A DNA stretch of 64,000 bases from Aquatica leii (lineage: Eukaryota; Arthropoda; Insecta; Coleoptera; Lampyridae): the NCBI GenBank assembly GCA_035610365.1, contig CM069432.1, forward strand, positions 281,674,709 through 281,738,708. The letters are read 5' to 3'. How positions within the stretch are numbered: position 1 is the stretch's first letter; every line of letters starts with the position of its first letter. Positions 55,637 to 64,000 of the stretch are shown piece by piece. The notes below the pieces were generated by a model that made no database searches, was not told where the DNA came from, and saw nothing but the letters and a program-made list of their open reading frames with translations. Position numbers and translations under genes: made by a program.

Positions 55637-56099
55637 CACTATTTTTAACTAAATACTCCGGAATTTACGGTTCCTTTGTCATTACAGGAAATAATTATTC
55701 TTTAGAAAATTTTTTAGAACTCAGTCAATGAGTAAGGTCAAAGTTGGACTTTCAAAAGATTTTAGTTTCCAGTTGTTGATAGATAATTTCAATATTTGAT
55801 GATATCGCAAAATAAATTGATTGTCTTTGGGTTTCCAAGTTTAATGATTTTCATTGCATTAGACTCAGGACACAAATGTAAAAATTTTATTTGGTATGGT
55901 TTTGCGTTTTTGAGTCCGATTGTATAATAGTTACCTTTATTTCGAGATTCAGCATTTCCTAATAGATTATAACTAACACTTAGCTACATATATAGTTCTC
56001 TTTTATTTTATTTCCACTGACAAGAAAAAGAAATTTGTTCGTTACTTTACGTACAGGTTCTGTTCACCAATTCATAATAAGAGTAGAATAATAAGATAG
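55637..56099. other. Noncoding between PLE C and Tc1 copy 2
   Basis: No gene recognised. Confidence 0.4.
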
Positions 56100-57345
56100 T
56101 AGTTTGAGAACAGAAACGGCGTAATTTCTTTAGATTTTAGAATGACCAACAAAATCTTTTGACTTAAACCCAATTGAGAATATGTGGGTAGTTATGAGCA
56201 GGACATAGACAAACAATCGCCTTGACATTCTGGCAAGCAATTTAAACAGGGACGTAGTTATTCTGGAGCAGTTGGAGCAATCTGCTCCGAGCGCACGAAT
56301 TTTGAGGGCGCACGAGCCAGGGAGCGCAAATTTTAAAACAGCTTATCATAGTGTTTTTTATCAGGCAGTAAAATAGGTTTAATCAACATATGAGCTCAAT
56401 TTGACAATACTTAATGAATGTTGTGTGCGCTGTGCGGCTGCTTAAAAGCTGAAATGTATTGTAATTGTACTTCTAATATTAGTTTTTCGAGGGCGCTTTA
56501 TGACGTAATCGTGATTTGTAGCCACTTTCAACTTTAAAAATGCACTATGGTTTGAAAAAAATATAAATGCGGCGATAAACGGTTTAAAAAAACATTTATG
56601 CAATGTTGCAATTTGTTGTCCTTGGATCTCACAAAAAAGGTGTTTTTGAACTGAGCACAGATCTTATTTGCTCCAGGGCGCTGTATATGTAGCTACGCCT
56701 CTGAATTTAAATACTGTAGCGCAAGTTGTAAATGAACTTTGGGAACGTTTCCGAGAATCTGACTACTGCAAAAAATTAATTAACTTGATGCTGAACAAGT
56801 TAACGACATATATACGAAATATTAATTGTAACGTTTTATGTATTAAATAAACGTAATTTCTATAATAATACTACTAACTAATGAGAGATTCGATTAGGTA
56901 TTAATCTACTTAAAACTTGTTTACATTTAGTTCAGTTTAAAACGATGATTTAAATTAGTCGACATTACTACAAAAAACGGTTTTATCAGTTTATATAACG
57001 ATAAAGTAAATCGTTATTTTACAAAAAATGTAAATAGTATTCATTTTAGAGTCTGAAGTTCTTTTTGAGCTAAAGAACAGAACTATATGGTTTTTTATTT
57101 AATTGATCATTTGACGTATTTTTAATCAGCCCACTATTAAAATGATTTATTATAAATTCTCTAAAATACACTTTTTATTATTAAATACATTTAAAATTTT
57201 ATAATAAATACCAATCTGGTATTTCAATTATTTCTTTAGCTAGACAGGTAATAAAATTACAATGGTTTATTTGCTTTAAGCTTCTAATGAGAAACATCCC
57301 ATACCATTACATTGTGAATAGGTCATTTTGGTTGAAGGCGATTGT
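56100..57345 (+). pseudogene. Tc1-like transposon copy 2, 3' half (split by a hAT MITE)
   Basis: Plus strand: GVISLDF, then FDLNPIENMWVVMSRT (catalytic Glu; the preceding Trp is TGA) and NNRLDILASNLN to 56238. The MITE interrupts, and the frame resumes AQVVNELWERFRESDYCKKLINL at 56720. The noncoding tail matches copy 1 in blocks and ends near TCATTTTGGTTGAAGGCGAT (57330). The first two thirds of the transposase are missing. Confidence 0.85.
56247..56703. mobile_element. hAT-type MITE, 457 bp
   Basis: Ends CAGGGACGTAGTTAT and, on the other strand, CAGAGGCGTAGCTACA. An exact 8-bp duplication AATTTAAA lies outside them (56239-56246 and 56704-56711). CAGxGGCGTAG termini with 8-bp duplications are typical of hAT elements. 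There is no coding capacity; AGCGCCCT/AGGGCGC boxes near each end extend the inverted similarity. Confidence 0.88.
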
Positions 57346-57558
57346 ATTTCATGGTTTCTATTCTTTGCGATGTTTTAAAGTTATTAAATTGATATCATGT
57401 TGGCCAAATGGGAGATTTGAACCTGCACAATAACCATTAATTCTTGGTATCTAATTTTGTCTGATATTGATGCAGCATTATTTGGTGTGTACAAAGTTTC
57501 AAAATCTTGGATTGTTAGTTGTTCTGGTTTTCGTCTTTACACAAAGAGGTACATGCAT
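57346..57558. other. Noncoding, unknown
   Basis: Lies between the Tc1 end and the hairpin. No recognised gene. Confidence 0.4.
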
Positions 57559-57734
57559 AATTAGTCAAAAGCTTTCTTATTTTATGGATAGGATTCTTCG
57601 GTGTGGAGAAACGGCAACAATAAAAACAACCTTTATTGTTGAGGGCTTAACAACAAATAAAGGTTGTTTTTATTGTTGCCGTTCCTCCAATCCGAAGGAT
57701 ACTATCCATAAAATAGAAAAACTTTTGATTAATT
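57559..57734. repeat. Long hairpin (near-perfect palindrome)
   Basis: Two arms of about 84 bp with a nine-base centre (57642-57650). The inner arm parts, AACGGCAACAATAAAAACAA and its complement, are exactly paired; the outer parts have a few mismatches and one-base slips. The open frame crossing it (57467-57748) is probably fortuitous. Confidence 0.85.
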
Positions 57735-57849
57735 GGAAACTTTTTTGAGGATTATTACAATTTAATAGCGAAGGCTTCCACGGCCGGAGTCTATACTAAG
57801 ATAAGAACGTCTTCCGGGTTTAGACCGTGTTATTGTTGTAACCAAAGTT

Positions 57850-57895
57850 GCTAACGTTTTGCTCACTTTTGTAAGGGGCTTCATCAGGGCGTGAG
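57850..57895 (-). ncRNA. Hammerhead-like core, downstream repeat of PLE D
   Basis: CTGATGA (57887-57881, minus strand) and a stem II remnant are kept, but the GAAAC box reads AAAAC, so it is probably inactive. Confidence 0.5.
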
Positions 57896-57959
57896 AGACA
57901 TCGAAGAATTTAAACAAGCAACCGAAATCTAACTAAAAACTTCTCAAAAGTTAGCTAAT

Positions 57960-58627
57960 CAACTTGTGAAGCAAGCCAGATTCTAAACTCCATAGAAGTG
58001 ACTTAAAAAGAAATAGTCTCCGTATATAAAGAAGAAGTATCATCACGGCAGGTTAAGCTCGACTCTGATTGGGTTACGGTTGAAAGGGGGCGTGTTTTCA
58101 ATAAAGGACTGATGACCGGGAACCAAAGAGGGGATAGCTCGAAACCATGTTCACGATTGAAGTTATTGGGGTATTTGATGATTTCTATGCTCTCTCAAAA
58201 TTTCCTGTTAAAAAAGAATGAAGAATTGGCAATCACCAAAACGTTATCAAAATCTATCTTGTGACCTGTAGTGAAATGATGTTTAGCAACCGCAGACTTA
58301 GAAATATAATGACGGAACGACTGGTCTCACCAATGTAGACTAAACCACATGAACAAGGAATTTGGTATACACCTTTAGATGAAAGTGTAGAAAATTTGTC
58401 CTTAGGAGAAGGAATAATCTGAGAGATTTTGCCTGTCGAGTTGAAAATGGGTTTGATACCATTCTTACGAAGAAGTTCTCTATTTGATCTGTAACCTTGT
58501 GAATGTAGGGTAAAAAAGTCAATTTCGGATTGGATTCGAGAGTAGAAGTGTTCCTAAGTAATCGAGTACGTGGATGTAGACGACGATTAATAACTCTATG
58601 AATATCTCGCTTCACTCTCTCTCTCAC
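57960..58627 (-). pseudogene. PLE D GIY-YIG endonuclease and C-terminus
   Basis: Minus strand: LTFLPYIHKVTDQIENFF near 58505, then after a frame change STGKISQIIPSPKDKFSTLS, then GVYQIPCSCGLVYIGETSRS near 58370-58310. The nuclease is interrupted by a short deletion: the R..KEH helix is missing and the frame jumps to SKSAVAKHHFTTGHKIDFDN. The tail IANSSFFFNRKF-stop-ESIEIIKYPNN and NFNREHGFELSPLW extends to about 58120. The conserved middle of the nuclease is lost, so cleavage activity is unlikely. Confidence 0.82.
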
Positions 58628-60539
58628 TTCTAGTAAGATGGCAGAATTCCGAGTCTAGATTCTCAGGTTGACGAATAGAAAAATCACGATGAATCAAAGA
58701 TTCAATAACAGAACGTTTCTGTGCAGGATGATGATGAGACGAAGCATGAAGGTATCTGTCCGTACGGGTGGGTTTGCGATAAACAGAATGGCCTAGAAGT
58801 CCGTCGGGCTTACGAGTCACAAGAACGTCAAGAAATGGAAGAGAACCATTACTTTCGATTTCCATAGTAAATTTGATATCTAAGTGTTGATTGTTAAGAT
58901 GATCAAGAAACTTAGACAATTCAAGATGACCATGAGACCAAACAATAAACGTGTCGTCAACATATCTAAACCACACTTTAGGTTTTAATATTGATGATTC
59001 CAAAGCAACCGTTTCAAAGGATTCCATAAAAATGTTAGCTACAACAGGTGATAGAGGAGAACCCATAGCAGCACCAGAAACTTGTTCGTAAAACTTATTA
59101 TCAAATTGGAAGTAAGTAGAGGATAGACACTTTTCAATAAGAGGAACCAAACTCAAGTCCTTACCATGTTGAGACAGAATCTGTTTGATGATAATAAGCG
59201 AATCCTTAATAGGAACTTTAGTAAAAAGTGAAGTAACATCAAAGCTCACGAGAAGATCTTGGGGTTCAAGTTTTATAGTTTCAAGACGTTGAATAAAATG
59301 CTGAGAGTTGAGGATGTGAGAAGAGGTTTTACCTGTAAACTCGCAAAGAATGTTGGACAAAAACTTGGCTAGCTTGTAAGTAGGAGATTGGATAGTACTA
59401 ACGATAGGTCGAAAAGGAATACCTTGTTTGTGAATTTTGGGAAGTCCGTATAGACGAGGTGGTTTAGAATCTGATGGGGTAAGTCGACGTTTAGTTTCAG
59501 GAGGTAGATTGGAAGATTTGATGATTTGGCTAACCTCGCGTTCAATCCTCGAAGTGGGGTTATAGGTTAGAAGAGCGTAAGTTTCCTCAGACAAAATAGA
59601 ATTGATTTTCGTAACATAATAAATTTGGTTCAAAACTACAGTGGCGTTGCCTTTGTCGGCTGGAAGAACAATAATATCAGGGTTCATACGAAGACTTTTT
59701 AGAGCTGACTCTTCTGACTTAGAAATGTTGGATTTGGGAATTTTAGATGATTCAAGGATTTTGCCAGTGTTAATACGAATGGGATCTGAGATCTGGCGAG
59801 GAAGATGTCTTATAGAAGACTCAACAGCACATAGAATATCTTCTTTAGGAATACGTTTGGGAGCAACCGCAAAATTCAAACCCTTAGAGAGCACAGATTC
59901 CTGTTCTGAAGTGAGAACCAAACTAGATAAATTGACAACCGTCTTTACTGAGTTAGTAGTAGAAGAAACTTTACGATTCTTGGATTCCAATAATTGAAAC
60001 TTTTTGAGATGACCTTCAGTGGTTAGTCGTAGAGTGGTATCAGACTGCTGGTAAGTAATGTTGTCAAAGAATTTCCAATCATCCGGGGATAGAGTGTTGG
60101 CCAACTCAAGATGAAGATAAAAGAGTTGTTTCGAAATGGTGTCTAACTCTCGCCTAGTTTGCTTAATCCGTTCGCGTATCAACGCTAGACTAGCACGGTG
60201 TAGGATTTTTTTAGAAGAACGTGTCTGAATGTGGAACTTAATTTTGAGGAATGCAGGAATGATGTTGTGGTCACGACAGCGACTAAGAAAGGTTAAATTG
60301 CACAAAAGTTTGACGAGTTTGTGGCGAAGTTTGGAAAATACGGAGGTTTTAGAAGAAATATTCTCCCCGTAGAGATTGTTAATGTAATAGCGAAGGCTTC
60401 CACGGCCGGAATCTATACTAACATTAGAATGTCTTCCGGGTTTGGACCGTGTCATATTTGCAACCGAAGCTGCCAACGTTTCGCCCACTTTCGTAAGGGG
60501 CTTCATCAGGGCGTGAGATAAATCGCAAAACTCAAACAA
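58596..60539 (-). pseudogene. PLE D reverse transcriptase frame (647 codons)
   Basis: A long open frame. Residues 1-50 lie over the terminal repeat and hammerhead (LMKPLTKVGETL is the ribozyme core read as codons), so true translation may start later, for example at Met29. Residues 60-200 are a charged PLE N-terminal region. RT blocks: VLPADKGNATVVL (291-303), LYGLPKIHK (363-371), RPIVS (377-381), SFDVTSLFTKVP (432-443), GAAMGSPLSPVVANIF (489-504), RYVDDTFIVW (525-534) and LPFLDVLVTRK (567-577). It frame-shifts at about 58610 into the nuclease part. The RT itself looks intact. Confidence 0.92.
60465..60520 (-). ncRNA. Hammerhead-ribozyme-like motif at the PLE D start
   Basis: Minus strand: GCC, CTGATGA (60509-60503), stem II GCCC/GGGC with an 11-base loop, GAAAC (60482-60478), GTT, GGC closing a short stem I. 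All conserved core bases are present. It is the best-kept of the three copies in this family. Confidence 0.7.
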
Positions 60540-60589
60540 ACAATCGAAACCTAACTAAGAACTTCTCAAAAGTTAGGTTATCCACTATA

Positions 60590-61412
60590 GTTGTCGTTTT
60601 GCAGTCTGTTTGAAACGGTATTAAACAACTGGACCAACTGGTTGTGATTCTGTACAAACGGTTCTAAAATACCCACAATTTCTCGCTCCTCCATCTGCTC
60701 GATATGATTGTACTGGCAGCGTGCGTTTATTTGCTGCTCCTCATCACCCATGAAGTAGATTTACAGAAATTTTGGATCGTTATCAGGCATCGGCATTAAA
60801 GAACCAATTTGATGATACACTTGGCCTTGCATCTTAAACGTTGATTGAAAATTGCGACCATCCTCATTCTGAACGATTTTTGTTGCTCCAAATGATGTCA
60901 TTTGAAAGCACGAATTGAATTTGCGAATTTTACGAAAAAACAATTTAGATCAATGGTTCTGGTGGCAAATTCAATGGTGGCAATACAACTTTTCCAGATG
61001 CGCAGCAGAAACCGGCCGATTCATTTTTGTATTTGAGTGCATGACAGGGTTGGCATTGTTTGTTCATAGCACCGATTACAATTTGTGAATGTGACGCATA
61101 GTCGATGTCCGACTCATATTCAAACGCAAGGCGAAGAAATGATGCACGTGTCAATGCGCGCTACACTTGCAAACGTTGTTGTTCACGTGTTCTGAATGTG
61201 TCGGTGACTCGTTGACGGGCCAGTCTTTGTCTCAATGCATTAGCTCGAAAACGTTCGTTACGTTGCTCTTGACTTTCATTAGCACGTGTGATTGCAGCCT
61301 GGTTTCTTACATTTTCATTGTCTTCTGCCGATCTATTTAACCGACGGTTCTCGGTCTCGTCCACGAAGACGTGGTAACTAAAATGTTGAAAAATAAACGA
61401 AATCTTATGCAC
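60590..61412 (-). pseudogene. Helitron Rep/helicase protein, N-terminal region
   Basis: Minus strand from 61412: arginine- and glutamine-rich ENVRNQAAITRANESQEQRN and RANALRQRLARQRV, then RASFLRLAFEYESDIDYASH. CQPCHALKYKNESAGFCCASGK and VVLPPLNLPPEP follow (61154-60955), then IRKFNSCFQMTSFGATKIV, FKMQGQVYHQIGSLMPMPDN and DPKFL (60943-60761). This is the leader and Helitron-like N domain of eukaryotic Helitrons. Stops and frame changes are present. The replication-initiator and helicase motifs would follow beyond 60590, where PLE D begins. Confidence 0.85.
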
Positions 61413-61754
61413 GTAACTTTATCTGAATACAATACGCTCAATATTTACGTAAATGCGATACATAGAATATCAAAACACAGCGTACAAAAAAATTAAATGC
61501 ATTGAATGAATACATACACAAAATGAATGAAATTAATGAATAAATTAATACACAAAAATTCATTCAAGTCGATTCAGCAGTTTACTTGCAGTATAGATAA
61601 ATAACCTACATAACGACTGCAGCGCCATCTGCCGGGTTTATTTGTGAATCTAAACCATCCTCGAATCCACTTGAACGCACACAAAAAAATTCATTCAAAT
61701 CGGTTTAGCCGTTTAGGAGGAGTTTACTGTCAACACACGTACAGAAGAATTATA
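61413..61754 (-). other. Probable Helitron leader
   Basis: Contains ATTCATTCAAATCGGTTTAG...CGTTTAGGAGGAGT and GCAGCGCCATCTGCCGGG. Both are short motifs I associate with insect Helitron (and some RTE) leaders. The DD41D transposon lies immediately to the right. Confidence 0.45.
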
Positions 61755-61756
61755 CG

Positions 61757-62095
61757 TTGTGTCCCACGCTAGGGGTACCCCATGAGATTTAACATGGGAT
61801 AATTGAAATTATTTTTTTCCTGTTTCCCAAATTAAAAAATCGCAAAAATTTTGACGCAGTGGCACTTGAAACGTTTCTAAAAACAATTTATTGATTATAA
61901 TTTGATGATTAATAAATTAATTACAGGCATTTTCGCGCATGCGATTCAGATCGGCTATCTTCGGTTTTTAAAGTAATATGGATGCTAAAATTAAATGGTA
62001 GCCCGTCAAATCAACATTATGCAACTTTATTTTTGAGGAAATGGAAATTTGAAGAACAAAGACTAGAAAAATTACATTTGAAAATTTTCTGTAGG
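61757..62095 (+). repeat. Left inverted repeat of the DD41D element
   Basis: Pairs with 63535-63899 with scattered mismatches and small indels. Both arms contain CGATCTGAATCGCAT-like and AACATTATGCAACTTTATTT blocks. Confidence 0.85.
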
Positions 62096-62274
62096 CTAAA
62101 AAAACCAAATTGCGCCCGCATTTGCGTGCTAATAAACCAGTTTATGATTCCAAAATGAAATAAACTTGAAGTATGTTCAAGTAAATAGATATTAAAAATC
62201 AAGTTAGCATTGATTTGTTATACAACATTTGAAGTGTTGACAGTTTTGATAGAATTGTTTTACAAGGTTCGAAA

Positions 62275-63350
62275 ATGAATGTAGAAGAAAAAATTCTTGT
62301 GGTAAAACAATATTTTCGAGGTGTTTCAAAGGTCCAAATTCGAGAAGACTTTGCTGGTTTTTTCGCAGATAGACCAATACCTTCTTTAAAGAGTATCAAA
62401 AAAACGATACAATTATTTGAAACCACTGGCTCCATAAATCCACCAAGTAAATGTCAGCGTCCACTACCCTTACACGATCATGAAGACAACCCTCAGAAGT
62501 TGGCAGTTCTTGCAGCTGTAGACCAAGATCCTGATGTTAGTTTGCGAGAAATTGAAATTAATATAGGTGTTCCTCGGTCGTCAGCATTCAGGTACCTCAA
62601 ACAGGAGGGCTTTAAAAGTTACCGTAGGCAATGCCATCAAAAATTATTAACACACGATTATTATGCTCGTATGAGATTTTGTGAAATAATCACCGAAATA
62701 AACAATACCAATCGCGATTTTGTAAAAAACATTTGTTTTTCAGATGAATGTTCATTTGGACTTGATGAAAGACCAAATCGACAAAATAATCGTACATGGT
62801 CTCTCGAAAATCCACACAAATTAGTAAATGGACCAAGTCAATGGCGACAAACTGTCAATGTTTGGATGGGCTTGCTGGGAAGTCATGTTATTGGTCCTTT
62901 TTTTATTGAAGGTACACTTACTGCCATAAAATATCATTACCTTCTACTAGAAGAAATGTTTCCACAACTAAATAATGTTACGGGTGAAAATCACCAAGTT
63001 TGTTTTATGCAGGGTGGTGCTCCAGCCCATACTGCTAGACTAAACACTGGGCTTCTGAATGAAGCATTTCCAAATCAATGGATAGGCAAGAATGGTCCCA
63101 TTACATGGCCTGCTAGGTCACCTGATTTAAACCCGTGCGATTTTTTTTGTGGAGTTACATAAAAGAAAAATTATTCAAAGGAGGAAAACGGTATGAAAAT
63201 AGGGACGCACTAAAAGATGAAATTTAAGTGATATGCCGAGCTATTACCATTCGTAAATTAGCCGAAACACGAAAAAGATTTGTTGAACGGTTAACTTATT
63301 GTACAGTTCAAGCAGGAGGCATTCTGAACACCTCATACCTAAATAGGTGA
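62275..63350 (+). pseudogene. DD41D Tc1/mariner transposase, nearly intact
   Basis: Starts MNVEEKILVVKQYFRGVSKV, the only good ATG upstream of the helix-turn-helix. Residues 1-60 are the first HTH; 74-120 the second (VSLREIEINIGVPRSSAFRY). DDE core: ICFSDECSFG (Asp157), FMQGGAPAHTA (position 247 is Gly where Asp is expected) and SPDLNPCDFF (Asp289). There are 41 residues between positions 247 and 289, hence DD41D. At 63141-63148 a run of eight T, where nine restore DFFLW, shifts the frame. The tail (KLAETRKRFVERLTYC, GGILNTSYLNR) then has one more stop, TAA at 63225. It would bind its inverted repeats and cut at TA. Confidence 0.92.
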
Positions 63351-63534
63351 TTTGCCGTGGTTGTTCCGCCAAGCAACGGATCGACAATGTTAAAAAGGCC
63401 CTTTTACAGGGCCACAAATTCTCAATTGAAAAGAATTTTTCTGCACGACGATTATTTGAGCAATCTTCCTGCGTTCGTAGATACCTATGTAAATGTAAAT
63501 TTATGTTTGATTAATTATTTTTTTTCTAGTCTGC

Positions 63535-63899
63535 TACAGAAAAATTTCAAATGTAATTTTTCTAGTCCTTCAAATTTCCATTTCTTCAAAAATAAAGTTG
63601 CATAATGTTGATTTGAGGGGTTACAATTTAATTTTAGCATCCTTATTACTTTAAAAACCGAAGATAGCCGATCTGAATCGCATCCGCGAAAACCCTTCAA
63701 TATTTCGAATTTCAAATGCCTGTAATTAATTTATTAATTATCAAATTATAATCAAAAAATTGTTTTTAGAAACGTTTTAGGTGTCACTTTAAATCTGCGT
63801 CAAAATTTTTGCGATTTTTTAATTTGGGAAGCAGGAAAAAAATAATTTCAATTTTCCCAAGTTAAATCCCATGGGATACCCCTAGCGTGGGACACAAGG
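63535..63899 (-). repeat. Right inverted repeat of the DD41D element
   Basis: Inverted counterpart of 61757-62095. Confidence 0.85.
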
Positions 63900-63903
63900 T
63901 GTA

Positions 63904-64000
63904 TATAAAGATATGAATTAACTAGAAATATTATTAAAAATTATTTTTCACTCAACAAAAAAAAATTTTTTTTAAGTTATTTTAACAACTATTTATAAAT
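63904..64000. other. AT-rich flank
   Basis: Nothing recognised in the last 97 bases. Confidence 0.5.

Larger units (their letters stand above)
57764..60589 (-). mobile_element. PLE D: Penelope-like element with direct terminal repeats
   Basis: About 200 bp beginning TAATAGCGAAGGCTTCC occur at both ends (57763-57960 and 60384-60589) in the same orientation, each with a hammerhead-like core. The RT/nuclease coding region lies between on the minus strand. The fragment at 4770-5656 is a second member of the same family. The right end abuts Helitron coding sequence, suggesting insertion into it. No clear target duplication was found. Confidence 0.82.
61755..63901 (+). mobile_element. Tc1/mariner DD41D transposon with long inverted repeats
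   Basis: Flanked by TA on both sides (61753-61754 and 63902-63903). Both ends carry TTGTGTCCCACGCTAGGGG, and the inverted similarity extends for about 330-360 bp (61757-62095 with 63535-63899). One transposase gene lies between. The element seems to sit in Helitron leader DNA and is the best-preserved DNA transposon in the window. Confidence 0.9.

Noticed and set aside
57400-57440. GGTTCAAATCTCCC (minus strand), like a tRNA or SINE B box
   Set aside because: No A box at a suitable distance and no cloverleaf can be folded around it.
1-64000. A host gene or a coordinated new multi-gene system
   Set aside because: Every coding block I could recognise belongs to a transposable element and most are broken. 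No cluster of unrelated intact genes on one strand was seen.

Overview
The window looks like a piece of a large, AT-rich arthropod genome, most likely insect. Every coding stretch I can recognise belongs to a transposable element, and I found no convincing host gene. The insect reading rests on the mix of families: BEL/Pao, Ty3/gypsy, LINEs whose ORF1 has CCHC knuckles or a DUF4780-like region, pogo-like, piggyBac-like, Tc1/mariner, hAT, FLYWCH-MULE, Helitron and several Penelope-like elements (PLEs). This is recognition by eye; no database search was possible.

Layout. 1-550: 5' end of a Ty3/gypsy element (LTR end, primer-binding site, gag) on the minus strand. 550-3504: two degraded LINE reverse transcriptases. 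4530-5656: PLE fragments. 5656-8640: a BEL/Pao element lacking its reverse transcriptase. 8860-13870: two LINE ORF1 pieces, one split by a 3.45 kb MULE (10289-13738) with a 9-bp target duplication; the MULE holds a pogo fragment. 15880-20330: piggyBac C-terminal and N-terminal pieces, a gypsy integrase and a pogo transposase. 20335-23410: LINE endonuclease/RT and a second LINE ORF1. 25150-28046: a pogo transposase split by a solo LTR. 30418-37093: an LTR retrotransposon with both LTRs and a 4-bp target duplication, internally deleted so that gag runs into the integrase zinc-binding domain. 37774-40030: hAT and IS630/Tc1-like remnants. 40725-45480: a nearly full-length LINE. 45480-48990: a BEL/Pao element interrupted by PLE B. 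50090-57345: two head-to-head Tc1-like copies, with PLE C between them and a hAT MITE inside the second. 57559-57734: a long hairpin. 57764-60589: PLE D. 60590-61754: Helitron. 61755-63901: an almost intact DD41D Tc1/mariner transposon.

Most insertions are nested, and exact target duplications let several be dated relative to one another: the MULE is younger than its LINE, PLE B younger than its BEL element, the hAT MITE younger than its Tc1 copy, both LTR insertions younger than the reading frames they split, and the DD41D element apparently younger than the Helitron leader. Nearly all reading frames carry stops or frameshifts. The DD41D transposase, PLE B and PLE C have only a few lesions each.

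I did not find a clearly new biological system. The strongest leads are: hammerhead-ribozyme-like cores in the terminal repeats of three different PLE families, one overlapping the ORF; the MULE with GC-rich subterminal arrays and pogo cargo; the gag-integrase fusion LTR element, whose LTRs appear to hold an intron; and the 176-bp hairpin.
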